From the NCBI GenBank assembly GCA_022865305.1, contig JALHSP010000138.1:36516-100515 (forward strand): a DNA stretch of 64,000 nucleotides. Reading direction: 5' to 3'. The translations under genes were made by a program, and so were the position numbers. This document shows positions 24,628 to 34,802 of this stretch, piece after piece. This DNA is from Bacteroidales bacterium. GTDB lineage: Bacteria; Bacteroidota; Bacteroidia; Bacteroidales; VadinHA17. Below the pieces are notes generated by a model that saw only the letters and a program-made list of their open reading frames with translations, did not search any database and was not told where the DNA came from. Numbering within the stretch: the stretch's first letter is position 1; the number at the start of each line of letters is the position of its first letter.

Positions 24628-26547
24628 ATGGGAAAACTAAATTCAAAGATACCCGATGGTCCTCTCGCTCAGAAATGGACAAAATACAAGGCTTCCGTAA
24701 AACTGGTCAATCCTGCAAATAAAAAGAAGCTTGAAATCATTGTTGTCGGTACCGGATTATCTGGAGCGAGTGCCGCGTCCGCATTGGGCGAACTGGGATA
24801 CTCTGTAAAAAACTTCTGTTACCAGGATTCTCCTCGCAGGGCGCATTCGGTTGCCGCTCAGGGAGGTATTAATGCAGCAAAAAATTACCAGAACGACGGC
24901 GACAGCATCTACAGGTTGTTTTATGATATGATAAAAGGTGGAGATTACAGGGCAAGGGAAGCCAATGTTTACAGGGCCGCAGAGGTGAGCAATGACGTAA
25001 TTGACCATTATACCGCACTGGGTGTGCCATTTGCGCGCGATTACGGAGGAACTCTCGACACCCGTTCATTTGGAGGTGTACAGGTATCCCGGACATTCTA
25101 TGCAAAGGGACAAACCGGACAACAGTGCCTGCTGGGTTGCTATTCATCGCTGAACAGACAAATTAAAAAAGGCAATGTGACCATGTACCCACGCCGGGAA
25201 ATGCTTGATCTTGTAGTTATTGACGGTAAAGCACGCGGTATAATTGCACGGAACCTCTTAACCGGAGAAATAGAAAGACACGCAGCTCATGCTGTTGTCC
25301 TTGCAACAGGAGGCTATGGGACAATTTATTACCTGTCGACACTTGCCGTAAACTCAAACGCCTCAGCAGCATGGAAGGCACATAAGAAAGGAGCTTTTTT
25401 TGCCAATCCCAGTTTTATCCAGATACATCCGACTTGTGTTCCTCAATTAAACGAGTTTCAGTCAAAGCTGACACTAATGTCGGAATCATTACGGAATGAT
25501 GGTCGTATATGGGTGCCTAAAATGAAAGACGATAAACGTCCGGCTAACTCAATTCCTGAAGAAGAGAGGGATTACTATCTTGAACGCAGGTATCCTGCAT
25601 TCGGGAATCTGGTGCCGAGGGATGTTGCTTCAAGGGCAGCCAAGGAACGGTGCGACGCGGGTTACGGAGTCGGGGAAACAGGTCTGGCTGTGAATCTCGA
25701 TTTCAGGGATGCAATCAAAAAGCAGGGGAAAAAAGCTATTGAAAATAAATATGGGAATCTGTTTGAAATGTACAAGACAATCACCGGGATAGATCCATAT
25801 GAAGAACCTATGCGTATATATCCTGCCGGCCATTATACTATGGGTGGGCTTTGGGTTGATTATGAACTGATGACGACCATCCCGGGCCTCTATGCTATAG
25901 GTGAATCGAACTTTTCAGATCACGGGGCAAACAGGCTGGGTGCCAGTTCGCTGATGCAGGCAGCCGGTGACGGGTATTTCGTTCTGCCCAATACCATCAG
26001 CAATTACCTTGCTGATGAGATTCGCGTCCCAAAAATTTCGACAGATAAACCGGAATTTGAAGAGACTGAAAACTCTGCTGTTGAACGACTCAATAAACTG
26101 ATCTCCATAAAAGGGAAACAGACTGCTTCCTCATTCCATAAACGTCTTGGCAAGATATTGTGGGATCACTGCGGAATGACACGTAATGAAGAGGGTCTTA
26201 AGAAAGCACTTACCCTGATCAGTGAACTTAAGAAGGAATTCTGGAAAGACCTGAATGTTCCCGGTACAATCAATGAAATAAATATGGAGCTTGAAAAGGC
26301 AGGCAGGGTAGCTGATTATTTTGAGCTTGCGGAGTTGCTTGTAACCGATGCACTTGACAGAAAAGAATCATGCGGCGCCCATTTCAGGGAGGAATTTCAG
26401 ACACCTGATGGAGAAGCCCAACGTAATGATGAAAAATTTACATATGTAGCTGCGTGGGAATACGCAGGAGAAGGGAAACCTCATATTCTTCATAAGGAGG
26501 AGCTTAAGTTTGAAGAAGTTGAGATGAAAGTAAGAAGTTATAAATAA
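24628..26547 (+). CDS. sdhA: Succinate dehydrogenase/fumarate reductase flavoprotein subunit
   Basis: Interconverts succinate and fumarate. The 639 residues contain the FAD-binding [14 protein letters not shown] (41-54), the flavinylation motif [12 protein letters not shown] with His73 as predicted covalent FAD attachment point, and the active-site blocks IQIHPTCVP and [21 protein letters not shown] and [13 protein letters not shown] lie in the C-terminal half. An open frame extends upstream inside sdhC, but ATG 24628 gives the normal N-terminus. A REP-like element separates it from sdhB. Confidence 0.95.
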   Translation: MGKLNSKIPDGPLAQKWTKYKASVKLVNPANKKKLEIIVVGTGLSGASAASALGELGYSVKNFCYQDSPRRAHSVAAQGGINAAKNYQNDGDSIYRLFYDMIKGGDYRAREANVYRAAEVSNDVIDHYTALGVPFARDYGGTLDTRSFGGVQVSRTFYAKGQTGQQCLLGCYSSLNRQIKKGNVTMYPRREMLDLVVIDGKARGIIARNLLTGEIERHAAHAVVLATGGYGTIYYLSTLAVNSNASAAWKAHKKGAFFANPSFIQIHPTCVPQLNEFQSKLTLMSESLRNDGRIWVPKMKDDKRPANSIPEEERDYYLERRYPAFGNLVPRDVASRAAKERCDAGYGVGETGLAVNLDFRDAIKKQGKKAIENKYGNLFEMYKTITGIDPYEEPMRIYPAGHYTMGGLWVDYELMTTIPGLYAIGESNFSDHGANRLGASSLMQAAGDGYFVLPNTISNYLADEIRVPKISTDKPEFEETENSAVERLNKLISIKGKQTASSFHKRLGKILWDHCGMTRNEEGLKKALTLISELKKEFWKDLNVPGTINEINMELEKAGRVADYFELAELLVTDALDRKESCGAHFREEFQTPDGEAQRNDEKFTYVAAWEYAGEGKPHILHKEELKFEEVEMKVRSYK

Positions 26548-26568
26548 CGGTGCAACAGCAACCCCCCT

Positions 26569-26633
26569 GCCCCCCTAAAAGGGGGATTAATTAAGGTGTA
26601 GTTATTAGTCCCGCTTAGCGGGATTGGGGGGCG
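26569..26633. repeat. REP-like palindrome between sdhA and sdhB
   Basis: Runs AACCCCCCTGCCCCCCT and GGATTGGGGGGCG enclose an AT-rich middle and a perfect inner hairpin TCCCGC-TTA-GCGGGA. A further G-rich run follows to about 26660. It sits inside what should be one operon (sdhCAB), where it could process or stabilise the upstream mRNA segment or partly terminate it. Confidence 0.68.
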
Positions 26634-26716
26634 AACCTCTCCGGCTGGGGTTGGGCGGTTGAAAAATGATACATATTTTTAAAAGAAATATTAAAAACAG
26701 AATAATTATATAGCAT

Positions 26717-27451
26717 ATGAACCTGATATTAAAGATATGGCGTCAGAAGAATCCCAAAACCATGGGAAATTTTGTCACTTACAGGATGGATGATGTCTCA
26801 CCGGAGATGTCATTTCTTGAGATGCTGGATGCACTCAATAAAAAGCTGGTTGAAGAGGATAAAGACCCGGTTGCATTTGATCATGACTGCCGGGAAGGAA
26901 TCTGTGGATCGTGCGGAATGTATATTAACGGGCATCCTCACGGGCCTGTTCCTGCAATCACAACATGCCATCTTTCAATGAGGTATTTCAGGGACGGCGA
27001 TACAATATGGGTAGAGCCATGGAGGGCAAAGCCTTTCCCGGTTATAAAAGATCTTATTGTCGACAGGAGTGCCTTTGACAAGATCCAGACTGCTGGCGGC
27101 TTCATATCAGTCAATACCGGGGCAGCACCTGAAGCCAATTCTATTCTTGTCAGGAAGAAAAAATCGGACGAAGCATTTGATTCATCTGTTTGCATAGGCT
27201 GCGGAGCCTGTGTTGCTGCCTGTAAAAATGCTTCAGCAATGTTGTTTGTTTCAGCGAAAATTTCGCAGTTTGCTTTGCTTCCACAGGGACGAATTGAAGC
27301 AAAAGAGAGGGTGAGAGCCATGGTTGAGAAAATGGATGAGCTGGGATTTGGCAGCTGCTCCAATACAGGAGCCTGCGAGGCAGAATGCCCCAAGCAAATC
27401 AAACTGACCAACATTGCCAGGCTGAACAGGGAATATTACAAAGCCTTTTAA
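26717..27451 (+). CDS. sdhB: Succinate dehydrogenase/fumarate reductase iron-sulfur subunit
   Basis: Carries electrons from the flavoprotein to the cytochrome. The 244 residues have the plant-ferredoxin-type cysteines Cys58, Cys63, Cys66 and Cys84 ([14 protein letters not shown]...TTCHL), the cluster set Cys159, 162, 165, 169 ([14 protein letters not shown]) and Cys214, Cys220, Cys224 ([15 protein letters not shown]). This is the Bacteroidota/Wolinella-type layout. The 169-base gap after sdhA contains a REP-like element. It ends convergent with the sugar-acid operon. Confidence 0.94.
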   Translation: MNLILKIWRQKNPKTMGNFVTYRMDDVSPEMSFLEMLDALNKKLVEEDKDPVAFDHDCREGICGSCGMYINGHPHGPVPAITTCHLSMRYFRDGDTIWVEPWRAKPFPVIKDLIVDRSAFDKIQTAGGFISVNTGAAPEANSILVRKKKSDEAFDSSVCIGCGACVAACKNASAMLFVSAKISQFALLPQGRIEAKERVRAMVEKMDELGFGSCSNTGACEAECPKQIKLTNIARLNREYYKAF

Positions 27452-27515
27452 ATACTTCTTTATCTGATTAATAATAATGAGGTTGTTCTAAAAGCACACC
27501 ACCTCTCCCTGACCA

Positions 27516-28409
27516 TTATGATTTTTTCCTGACTTTAACCTTAGCCGATTTCTCATAATACTGAATAATCCCTCCATGGTCATCTTGAGCTTTACCATCA
27601 GCTTTCAATGACTGCATTATTTCGAGCACCTTGCTTGTAAGAATGTCAGGCACATCTAATTCCTTTGCAGTATCCAGCGCATTCATCAGGTCCTTAATAT
27701 GAAGCTCAATCCTGAAACCCGGTTTAAAGTTTCCATCAAGGATCATGGGCATTTTTGCATCGAGTGCAGTACTGCCTGCCAATCCTCCACGGATAGCCTG
27801 GTAAACTTTTTCCGGATTAACCCCTGCTTTTGTTACCAGTACCATTGCTTCTCCTATTGCCGCAATATTTAATGCTACAATGATCTGATTAGCCAGTTTT
27901 GTTACGTTGCCGCTGCCTATATCGCCCACAAGTTTTACAGAAGCTCCCATTGCGCCAAGAATATCTTTAACCTTATTGAAAGTCTCTTCAGGTCCTCCGA
28001 CCATTATTGCCAACTTCCCTTCGATTGCCTTTGGTTCGCCACCGCTGACCGGAGCGTCCAGCATTATGACCCCTTTACGAAGAAGTTTTTCTGCCACTTC
28101 CCTTGAAGTCGAAGGTGCTATTGAACTCATATCAACTACAACAGATCCTGGTTTAATCCCATCAATTATACCGTTGCTCCCCAGCACTACCTCTTTGACA
28201 TCGGGTGAGTTCGGAAGCATTGTGATTATCACCTCGGATTGAGAAGCTACATCAGCTGATGATTTTCCTTCTTTAGCCCCGTCTTTTACTAGTTCTTCTA
28301 TTGCATCGGTATTAATATCGTATACAATCAACTGATAACCTGCTTTCAGCAGATTCCTGGCCATGGGTTTACCCATTATACCGAGACCGATAAAACCTAT
28401 TTTGTTCAT
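27516..28409 (-). CDS. Beta-hydroxyacid dehydrogenase (tartronate-semialdehyde reductase-like)
   Basis: A 297-residue NAD(P)-dependent 3-hydroxyacid dehydrogenase of the GarR/3-hydroxyisobutyrate dehydrogenase family. The dinucleotide site is GFIGLGIMGKPMARNL, the substrate loop DAPVSGGEPKAIEG, and the catalytic Lys171 with Asn174 lies in GSGNVTKLANQI. The subset with short aldonate-derived substrates is likely, since it ends an operon with a GntP permease, a zinc dehydrogenase and a split transketolase. Whether the substrate is tartronate semialdehyde, hydroxyisobutyrate or another C3-C4 acid cannot be told. Confidence 0.88.
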   Translation of the reverse strand: MNKIGFIGLGIMGKPMARNLLKAGYQLIVYDINTDAIEELVKDGAKEGKSSADVASQSEVIITMLPNSPDVKEVVLGSNGIIDGIKPGSVVVDMSSIAPSTSREVAEKLLRKGVIMLDAPVSGGEPKAIEGKLAIMVGGPEETFNKVKDILGAMGASVKLVGDIGSGNVTKLANQIIVALNIAAIGEAMVLVTKAGVNPEKVYQAIRGGLAGSTALDAKMPMILDGNFKPGFRIELHIKDLMNALDTAKELDVPDILTSKVLEIMQSLKADGKAQDDHGGIIQYYEKSAKVKVRKKS

Positions 28410-28433
28410 TTCAAGTTTACTTTTTGTTTCTTC

Positions 28434-29480
28434 TTATATTGGTTTTAATACTACTTTTACCGCTTCTTTTGATTCACTCAGTTCAAAACCTTTTTCCCAC
28501 TGGTCGATACCGAGCTCATGTGTGATAAGCTTTTCCAGGTCAACCATCTCCTTTCCCATAAGTGTCAGGCATTTCTCCCAGACATCCCAGGTATGGCTGA
28601 AGTGCCCTCTAAGGGTTACTGATTTTGCAATTATTGGATCCAGGCTGAAACCGACAGGCTGACGACCCCATCCGATTTTAGTTATCTGGCCGGCAGGTCT
28701 TACGGCATCCATCGATAGTTTTAATGTTGACGAGCTTCCTGCCAGATCAAGAACCAGATCAGCTCCATAACCATCACCCAGTGACATTATTCTTTTCAAC
28801 GGATCCTCTTTTGACGAGTTCATTATGATCGTAGCTCCAAAAATTTTTGCCAGTTCCAGCCTGCGGTCATCACCTTCAGTTCCGATAACTACTACTTCGC
28901 ATGCTCCGGATAACTGTGCCAGCCTTGCACACAGAATTCCAATTGAGCCCGGTCCTATTATCACAACAATGTCTCCCGGATTTACTTTGCTGTTGGAAAC
29001 AAACGCTTTATATGCCACGCAAAATGGTTCTGTAATTGAAGCGGCTTTTAATGAAACGTTGTCAGGAATGCGATGGAGAATCCTTTCCGGGACTTTTACA
29101 TATTTTGTAAACGCACCATCCACATGGAATCCATATCCTTTTCTGTCTCTGCACAGTGGATAGTTATTTTGTTTGCAAAGAGTACATTTTCTGCAATATT
29201 CAGCATGGGTTTCTGATGTTACTCTGTTCCCATCAGAAAAACCTTTCACCTTAGCGCCGACATTTACTATTGTTCCGGCAAATTCATGTCCCAGAATAAA
29301 TGGACGGACAAATTTAAATGCAGAAGTGTTTTTATGCAAGTGAGGATCCGTTCCGCAAATCCCTGCATAAGCTACTTCAACAAGAACATCTGTTTCCCCG
29401 ATTTCCGGAACCGGCACTTCACGCAATTCTGTAGCACCTGGTGCATCTGCATACTTTACAACGGCTTTCATTTTTTCCAT
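28434..29480 (-). CDS. Zinc-dependent medium-chain dehydrogenase (sorbitol/threonine dehydrogenase-like)
   Basis: About 348 residues. Catalytic zinc ligands are in the GICGTDPH and GHEFAGT segments, and the structural-zinc cysteines in CRKCTLCKQNNYPLC. The cofactor fold is VVIIGPGSIGILCARLAQ. Family members oxidise polyols, sugar acids or threonine with NAD(P). A TTG at 29510 would overlap gntP; ATG 29480 (MEKMKAVV) or 29471 is preferred, 16-25 bases after the gntP stop. It is fourth in the operon after the two transketolase halves and GntP; substrate is probably the sugar or acid imported by GntP. Confidence 0.87.
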   Translation of the reverse strand: MEKMKAVVKYADAPGATELREVPVPEIGETDVLVEVAYAGICGTDPHLHKNTSAFKFVRPFILGHEFAGTIVNVGAKVKGFSDGNRVTSETHAEYCRKCTLCKQNNYPLCRDRKGYGFHVDGAFTKYVKVPERILHRIPDNVSLKAASITEPFCVAYKAFVSNSKVNPGDIVVIIGPGSIGILCARLAQLSGACEVVVIGTEGDDRRLELAKIFGATIIMNSSKEDPLKRIMSLGDGYGADLVLDLAGSSSTLKLSMDAVRPAGQITKIGWGRQPVGFSLDPIIAKSVTLRGHFSHTWDVWEKCLTLMGKEMVDLEKLITHELGIDQWEKGFELSESKEAVKVVLKPI

Positions 29481-29496
29481 TTCCAGTTTTCCTCCA

Positions 29497-30840
29497 TCAA
29501 TTTCTGACAAATATTAAACTAAGAATCCAAAGTACAACTCCTGCGGATGTCCCCAGTATGAAAGTTCCGACGCTTTGAAGCTTATAGCCTGTTTTTACAT
29601 CCATCCGTGACATCTGGGTAATAACCCAGAAGAAGCTATCGTTTGCATGGGAAACAACCATTGCTCCGGCACCTATCGATAACACCATTAATGATTTGGC
29701 TATTTCAGAAGAATAACCAAGAGAAGACAGAAGCGGTGCAATGATAGATGCAGTTGTAATCATTGCTACAGTAGATGATCCCTGAGCAGTCTTAATAGTA
29801 GCTGCAATAATGAACGGCAACCATATCCCAAGATTAAAGCCTGACAGAGCGCTTCCCATAGTATCTGCAAATCCCGAATTCTGTATAACTTTACCAAAGG
29901 CTCCGCCAGCTCCGGTAATTAGAATTATTGTGGTTGCACTCATCAACCCTTTTCCAACCCATCCGGTTTCGGAAAATATTCCTTCTTCCCGTTTTTTTGG
30001 TAGTAAAAAAGCCAGAAGAACACCTATTAATAATGCAACAACAGGTTCACCTGTAAAATCAAAAAACGCTTTAATCGAGCCTTCTCCCATAGGATTTGTC
30101 GGAAAATCGGAAACAGATTTTAATACTATTAATATAATAGGTAAAAAGATTGGTATTAATGCTTTAACTGCTGAAGGTGCTTCTTTAAGCCTGCTGGCAA
30201 TCTCTGCTTCCGAGATTTCAGGATTCGCATCAATAGGAACTTTTGAGGCAACTTTTGTAGCAAACAACCAGCCAAAGATCAAAGCAATCGCACTGACCAG
30301 TAATCCAAACAAAATAACAAGGCCAAGATTTGCTCCCAGAATGCCGGCGGCAGCTATAGGGCCTGGAGTAGGCGGAACAAGGCAATGAGTTGAGGTAAGT
30401 CCCAGACTTAAAGCAATTGCAGGACCTGCCAGAGAGATCCGTGCCCGTTTGGACAGAGCTTTATTCAGAGGTGAAAGAATAACAAAACCTGAATCAGCAA
30501 ATACCGGTATGGAAACAAACCATCCTATAATTGCCATCGCAAGCGGAACACGTTTTTCACCGATAATCTTTAATATCCTGTCTGCAAGAGAATAGGCACC
30601 GCCGGATAATTCAAGAAAGATGCCGATGATAGTGCCTGCGACTATCACTATTCCTATATATCCTAAAGTGTTACCGAATCCTGTGTTAAGCGATTGAACA
30701 ACCTGTGGTAACGGCATACCGGTAAATATCCCAAATGCAAGTCCGGCAAATAATAAAGCAAGAAAAGGATGGAATTTTAGCTTTGTCGATGAAAGAACTA
30801 TAAACAGAACACATAATATCAGAACAATTATTAACAGCAT
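29497..30840 (-). CDS. GntP-family gluconate/sugar-acid:proton symporter
   Basis: A 447-residue inner-membrane transporter with 12-13 helices. GntP family signatures are FPAL-type FHPFLALLFAGLAFGIFTG, GGAYSLADRILKI, IPVFADSGFVILSPL and THCLVPPTPGPIAAA. Known members import gluconate, other aldonates, or hydroxyacids. It is downstream of a split transketolase and upstream of two dehydrogenases, which points to uptake of a sugar acid or related polyhydroxy acid. Confidence 0.93.
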   Translation of the reverse strand: MLLIIVLILCVLFIVLSSTKLKFHPFLALLFAGLAFGIFTGMPLPQVVQSLNTGFGNTLGYIGIVIVAGTIIGIFLELSGGAYSLADRILKIIGEKRVPLAMAIIGWFVSIPVFADSGFVILSPLNKALSKRARISLAGPAIALSLGLTSTHCLVPPTPGPIAAAGILGANLGLVILFGLLVSAIALIFGWLFATKVASKVPIDANPEISEAEIASRLKEAPSAVKALIPIFLPIILIVLKSVSDFPTNPMGEGSIKAFFDFTGEPVVALLIGVLLAFLLPKKREEGIFSETGWVGKGLMSATTIILITGAGGAFGKVIQNSGFADTMGSALSGFNLGIWLPFIIAATIKTAQGSSTVAMITTASIIAPLLSSLGYSSEIAKSLMVLSIGAGAMVVSHANDSFFWVITQMSRMDVKTGYKLQSVGTFILGTSAGVVLWILSLIFVRN

Positions 30841-30858
30841 AGCGGTTATTAATTGATT

Positions 30859-31791
30859 TTATTTTAGAAGAAAATCTTTCACTGAATTTGAAATGTTATC
30901 AGCAGTTAAACCATATTCTTCAAGGAGCTCACTATAACTATGAGCAGACTGTCCAAACTGATCTTCTATCCCAACAGGCATGACAGGTATTCCATTGCCA
31001 CGAAGTATATAGGTTATAACACTTGCCAGGCCACCGATCAAAGAGTGCTCCTCAGCAGTAACGATTCCCTTTACACCGGAAGTAAATTTTATAATTTCAT
31101 CTTCATTAACAGGTTTTAACGAACTGACATTCACAACTCTTACAGAGATCCCTCCTTCTTCCAGTTTTTCTGCTGCTTCAACTGCTTTTGAAACCATTAT
31201 TCCATTGGCGAAAACAACTATATCCCTGCCATCCCTTATCAGATAAGACTTCCCGATTACGTACTCCTGGTTCTCAGGAAACAGATCCGGCAGGTCATGC
31301 CGGTTAATGCGCAGATATACCGGGCCATTATACTCAACTATTTTTCTTACCATTTTCCTTGTCTCAATGCCATCAGCAGGTACCAAAACTGTCATATTTG
31401 GGATTGCCCTCATAATGGCAATATCCTCAACAGACTGATGAGTGGCGCCGTCTCCAAAATCGGACAATCCTGCACTGGAACCTATTATTTTTACATTCAA
31501 CTTTGGAATGCTTATTCCCTGCCGTATCTGATCAAATGCCCTTCCTGCCGCAAATACAGCAAAAGAATTTGTAAACGCGATCTTACCGGTCAGGGATAAA
31601 CCTGCAGCAAAAGAGGTCATATTTGCCTCTCCTATTCCCATTTCGAAAAATCTTTCGGGGAATTCCTGTTCAAATAATGAAGTCATTGTTGATTTACCCA
31701 GATCAGCTTCCAGTACGACAATATTTTTATTTTCCCTGCCCAGCTCCAGTAATGTTTCACCATATACCTGCCTCTGATTTTGTAATTTCAT
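30859..31791 (-). CDS. Transketolase, C-terminal half (Pyr and C domains)
   Basis: A 310-residue subunit equivalent to the second half of transketolase. The Pyr domain has MGIGEANMTSFAAGLSLTGK, where the Glu activates thiamine diphosphate, and SSAGLSDFGDGATHQSVEDI, the transketolase substrate loop. The C domain includes VVFANGIMVSKAVEAAEKL. It pairs with the N-terminal half encoded six bases upstream to form one active enzyme. Split transketolases are often dedicated to catabolic routes rather than the pentose phosphate cycle. Confidence 0.92.
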   Translation of the reverse strand: MKLQNQRQVYGETLLELGRENKNIVVLEADLGKSTMTSLFEQEFPERFFEMGIGEANMTSFAAGLSLTGKIAFTNSFAVFAAGRAFDQIRQGISIPKLNVKIIGSSAGLSDFGDGATHQSVEDIAIMRAIPNMTVLVPADGIETRKMVRKIVEYNGPVYLRINRHDLPDLFPENQEYVIGKSYLIRDGRDIVVFANGIMVSKAVEAAEKLEEGGISVRVVNVSSLKPVNEDEIIKFTSGVKGIVTAEEHSLIGGLASVITYILRGNGIPVMPVGIEDQFGQSAHSYSELLEEYGLTADNISNSVKDFLLK

Positions 31792-31797
31792 GGATGT

Positions 31798-32631
31798 CTA
31801 ATTATTTTTATTCAGTTCTGCACAAGCAAAGTCAAATTGTTCTTTAGTAAGCTCTCCGTTGTGAAATGCTGCAACATTTTCAGCGAAGGATATGCCTTTA
31901 CCTTTAACAGTATGTGCAATAATAATTTTTGGTTTTCCGCTTATTCTTTCAACCTGATCGAGAGTGTCAATAATTTCCCTGATATTATGCCCATCCAATT
32001 CAGAAACATGCCAGCCAAACGCTTTCCATTTTTCAACAACCGGATTCGTATTATAACGTTCTGAAATCGGACCGGTAGCCTGCAGGTTATTCTTATCCAG
32101 AAAGACTATTAAATTATCCAGTTTATAAAAAGCAGCGGCCATTGCTGCCTCCCATATCTGTCCTTCTGCGATTTCACCGTCCCCAATTATACAGTATACT
32201 TTGCTTTTCTTCCGGTCCAGCCTGAGGCCGGCTGCCATACCGCATGCCATTGATAATCCCTGCCCCAAAGAACCGGTATTGCCCTCAACACCAGGAGTGG
32301 TTGTCATATCCGGATGCCCCTGCAGCATGGCACCTAATTGCTTGACCTTATCTAGCTCTTCTTTAGGGAAATACCCTGATTCAGCCAGCGCTGCATATTG
32401 AATCAGCGCTGCATGCCCCTTACTAAGCAGAAATCTGTCCCTCTCTTCCCATTCAGGATTTTCCGGATCATGCTTCATCCTGTTAAAATAAAGCACCGTA
32501 ACAATTTCACTTAAAGAACAGGACCCTCCCAAATGACCTTTTTGACCAACACCAACCATTTTGATTACATTAAGTCTAAGCGTTCGTGCCAGTTTTTCAA
32601 GTTCAGCAACAGTCATATTCATTTTTGACAT
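31798..32631 (-). CDS. Transketolase, N-terminal half (thiamine-diphosphate domain)
   Basis: A 277-residue subunit with the thiamine-diphosphate binding motif starting GDGEIAEGQIWEAAM and ending LIVFLDKNN, and the family N-terminus GQKGHLGGSCSLSEI with DRFLLSKGHAALI. It transfers two-carbon ketol units together with the C-terminal half. It is the first gene of the leftward operon transketolase N, transketolase C, gntP-like, zinc dehydrogenase, beta-hydroxyacid dehydrogenase. A 117-base gap separates it from the phosphatase gene. Confidence 0.92.
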   Translation of the reverse strand: MSKMNMTVAELEKLARTLRLNVIKMVGVGQKGHLGGSCSLSEIVTVLYFNRMKHDPENPEWEERDRFLLSKGHAALIQYAALAESGYFPKEELDKVKQLGAMLQGHPDMTTTPGVEGNTGSLGQGLSMACGMAAGLRLDRKKSKVYCIIGDGEIAEGQIWEAAMAAAFYKLDNLIVFLDKNNLQATGPISERYNTNPVVEKWKAFGWHVSELDGHNIREIIDTLDQVERISGKPKIIIAHTVKGKGISFAENVAAFHNGELTKEQFDFACAELNKNN

Positions 32632-32748
32632 AATGATATACTTTACAATTAAATCAGAACAATAAAATTAGCAATTTTAATTTGCATACTGCCCTACTAT
32701 AATACAGATCACGATAAATAAGGAGTGCAGTTCAAAACAAAAAATGAT

Positions 32749-33417
32749 CTAATAATTGGGAACTGATATGAGATTCATGGCATTTACTTCCAGCGCTGAA
32801 AGAAATCCGTATCCGAGCTCCTTTTCATATACACAACCTGTATCAATGGGAATCACCTTCGCTTTCTCACCGATAAGCCCTTTAATATGCTTTATTGTTT
32901 TCCGGCGGTGACCATGTATTATTGTCCTGTCCTGCAACAGAGGATTTTTGTAAAAAGGTCTGCATTCCCAAACCATCTGATATACATCTGAAAACGGATC
33001 TTCAGCATCATCATCAAATCCTGCATGAACAAATAAAAAATCCCCGACAGTTTTAAAGTATTCCAGCCGGGTAAAAAACTCAATATATTGTTCTGGAATA
33101 TCTCTGATATCCCGGATTCCAAAACTTAACAAAGTCGTCATGCCGCTATTCAGAAACCAGAGAGGTAACATACCCTGATCCCTGTATGCTTCTATCAGCA
33201 TTAACTCATGATTACCAGCCAGAGGTATTATATCGAATCCTTTCCTTTCAAGATCAATAATGAAATCAATTACTTCCCTGCTCTGCTCACCACGGTCAAT
33301 ATAATCACCAAGAAGAATAAGCTTATCTGACCTTTCCAGTTTTATTATACGTGTTACAAGCTCATAAAATGGCCTGAAACAACCATGGATATCGCTTATG
33401 GCAAAAAGGCGGCCCAT
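32749..33417 (-). CDS. Metallophosphoesterase (PP1/ApaH-like serine/threonine phosphatase)
   Basis: A 222-residue phosphatase with all dimetal motifs: ISDIHGCF, LLGDYIDRGEQS, LAGNHELML, FVHAGFD and IIHGHRRK. It resembles the bacterial PrpA/PrpB or ApaH group; substrate may be a phosphoprotein or a dinucleoside polyphosphate. ATG 33417 shares its A with the last base of the upstream aminopeptidase stop (TAATG), so translation is coupled; an upstream TTG at 33426 is less likely. Confidence 0.88.
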   Translation of the reverse strand: MGRLFAISDIHGCFRPFYELVTRIIKLERSDKLILLGDYIDRGEQSREVIDFIIDLERKGFDIIPLAGNHELMLIEAYRDQGMLPLWFLNSGMTTLLSFGIRDIRDIPEQYIEFFTRLEYFKTVGDFLFVHAGFDDDAEDPFSDVYQMVWECRPFYKNPLLQDRTIIHGHRRKTIKHIKGLIGEKAKVIPIDTGCVYEKELGYGFLSALEVNAMNLISVPNY

Positions 33418-34802
33418 TAGGAACAAACTGCCTCGACTTCTTTTACAGTTTTCGGAATTGGCTTACCAAGAACCTTATGCCCTTTTTCAGTTATCAGAAC
33501 GTTATCTTCAATACGTATTCCACCTATTGACATGTATTTGTCAATCATGCTGTAATTGATGAACTCTTTGAATTTCCCTTCGGATTTCCACTGGTTTATC
33601 AGTTCCGGTATGAAATAACAACCAGGTTCAATGGTAAATACATGACCCGGTTTATAGGGAAGTGCAAAACGCAGAAATGCCAGTCCGAACTGGTCGCTTC
33701 GTTCCACATCATCGCTGTAACCGATATAATTTTCACCGAGTGCTTCCATATCATGGACATCCAGACCCATCATATGACCGAGACCGTGAGGCATGAAGAG
33801 GGCATGTGCACCTTTTACAACAGCTTCTTCAACATCACCCTTCATCATTCCGATATCCTTCATTCCTGCAGCAATTATTCTGCATGCCATTAAATGAATA
33901 TCCCGGTTGGACTTCCCCGGTCCGGTGCTTTTGATAGCCTCTGTATTGGCCTTCAGAACGATCTCATAAATTTCTTTTTGTTTCTGGTTGAATTTACCGC
34001 CGACAGGTGTTGTTCGGGTTATATCTGATGAGTAATGAAGGTTTGTTTCAGCACCGGCATCAGTAACCATCATTCTTCCTTTTTTTAATATATTCCCATG
34101 AGCATGATTATGAAGCGTCTGGCCGTTTACGCTGAGAATTATCGGGAAAGCTGTTCCCCCGCCCTTTGCCAGGGCAATTCCCTCAATTGCACCAAAGATA
34201 TCCTGTTCACTTGTGCCCTGCCTGCACATCTTCATTGCAGTGACATGCATATCATAAGCTATATCAACAGCTTTTTCAATCTCTTCAATTTCAACCTTCT
34301 CTTTTATCGACCGCATGGATATAACTGCTTTAATAAGATTGACAGAAGCAAGAGTCTTTATCTTACATGGATTTTCGTTAAGCAATGAACCAAGGATCAT
34401 CTTGTTTTCTCCTCTGTAAGGAGGAAGAAAATGTACTTTTCGCCTTTTTGAGATTGCATCTTTTACCTTCTCTTCCAGCTTTGATATCGGTGCTGTATTA
34501 GTGATACCACATTTTGCAGCCAGTTCTCTGACTGATGGCTGAGGACCCATCCAGATAATATCATCCATGTCTGCATCATTGCCAAAGATCCAGTCTTTAC
34601 CTGAATCAAAATCCATCAGCCCGGCAAACCCCGGCAGGTCAAGTCCGAAGAAATAGAGAAAATCGCTGTCCTGCCTGAAATGATAAGTATTTGCAGGGTA
34701 GTTCATAGGTGCTTCGGAATTACCCGGAAAAAGTGCCAGACCGGTTTTCATTATTCCGTGAAGTCTGGTTCTTCTTTTTGTATATACTTCAGCTTTAAAC
34801 AT
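33417..34802 (-). CDS. Aminopeptidase P family (Xaa-Pro aminopeptidase, M24B)
   Basis: A 461-residue cytosolic metalloprotease that removes N-terminal residues before proline. The AMP_N domain (FRQDSDFLYFFGLDLPGF) is followed by the pita-bread fold, with metal ligands visible as Asp in VTDAGAE and SSDITRTTPVGG, His in MPHGLGHMMGLDVHD, Glu in FTIEPGCY and Glu in GIRIEDNVLI. It is co-transcribed with the phosphatase that begins at its stop codon. Confidence 0.92.
   Translation of the reverse strand: MFKAEVYTKRRTRLHGIMKTGLALFPGNSEAPMNYPANTYHFRQDSDFLYFFGLDLPGFAGLMDFDSGKDWIFGNDADMDDIIWMGPQPSVRELAAKCGITNTAPISKLEEKVKDAISKRRKVHFLPPYRGENKMILGSLLNENPCKIKTLASVNLIKAVISMRSIKEKVEIEEIEKAVDIAYDMHVTAMKMCRQGTSEQDIFGAIEGIALAKGGGTAFPIILSVNGQTLHNHAHGNILKKGRMMVTDAGAETNLHYSSDITRTTPVGGKFNQKQKEIYEIVLKANTEAIKSTGPGKSNRDIHLMACRIIAAGMKDIGMMKGDVEEAVVKGAHALFMPHGLGHMMGLDVHDMEALGENYIGYSDDVERSDQFGLAFLRFALPYKPGHVFTIEPGCYFIPELINQWKSEGKFKEFINYSMIDKYMSIGGIRIEDNVLITEKGHKVLGKPIPKTVKEVEAVCS

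Noticed and set aside
27516..32631. Sulfoquinovose (sulfo-transketolase) pathway
   Set aside because: A split transketolase is shared with that pathway, but the isomerase, sulfolactaldehyde-specific enzymes and a sulfonate transporter are not visible, and GntP points to carboxylic sugar acids.
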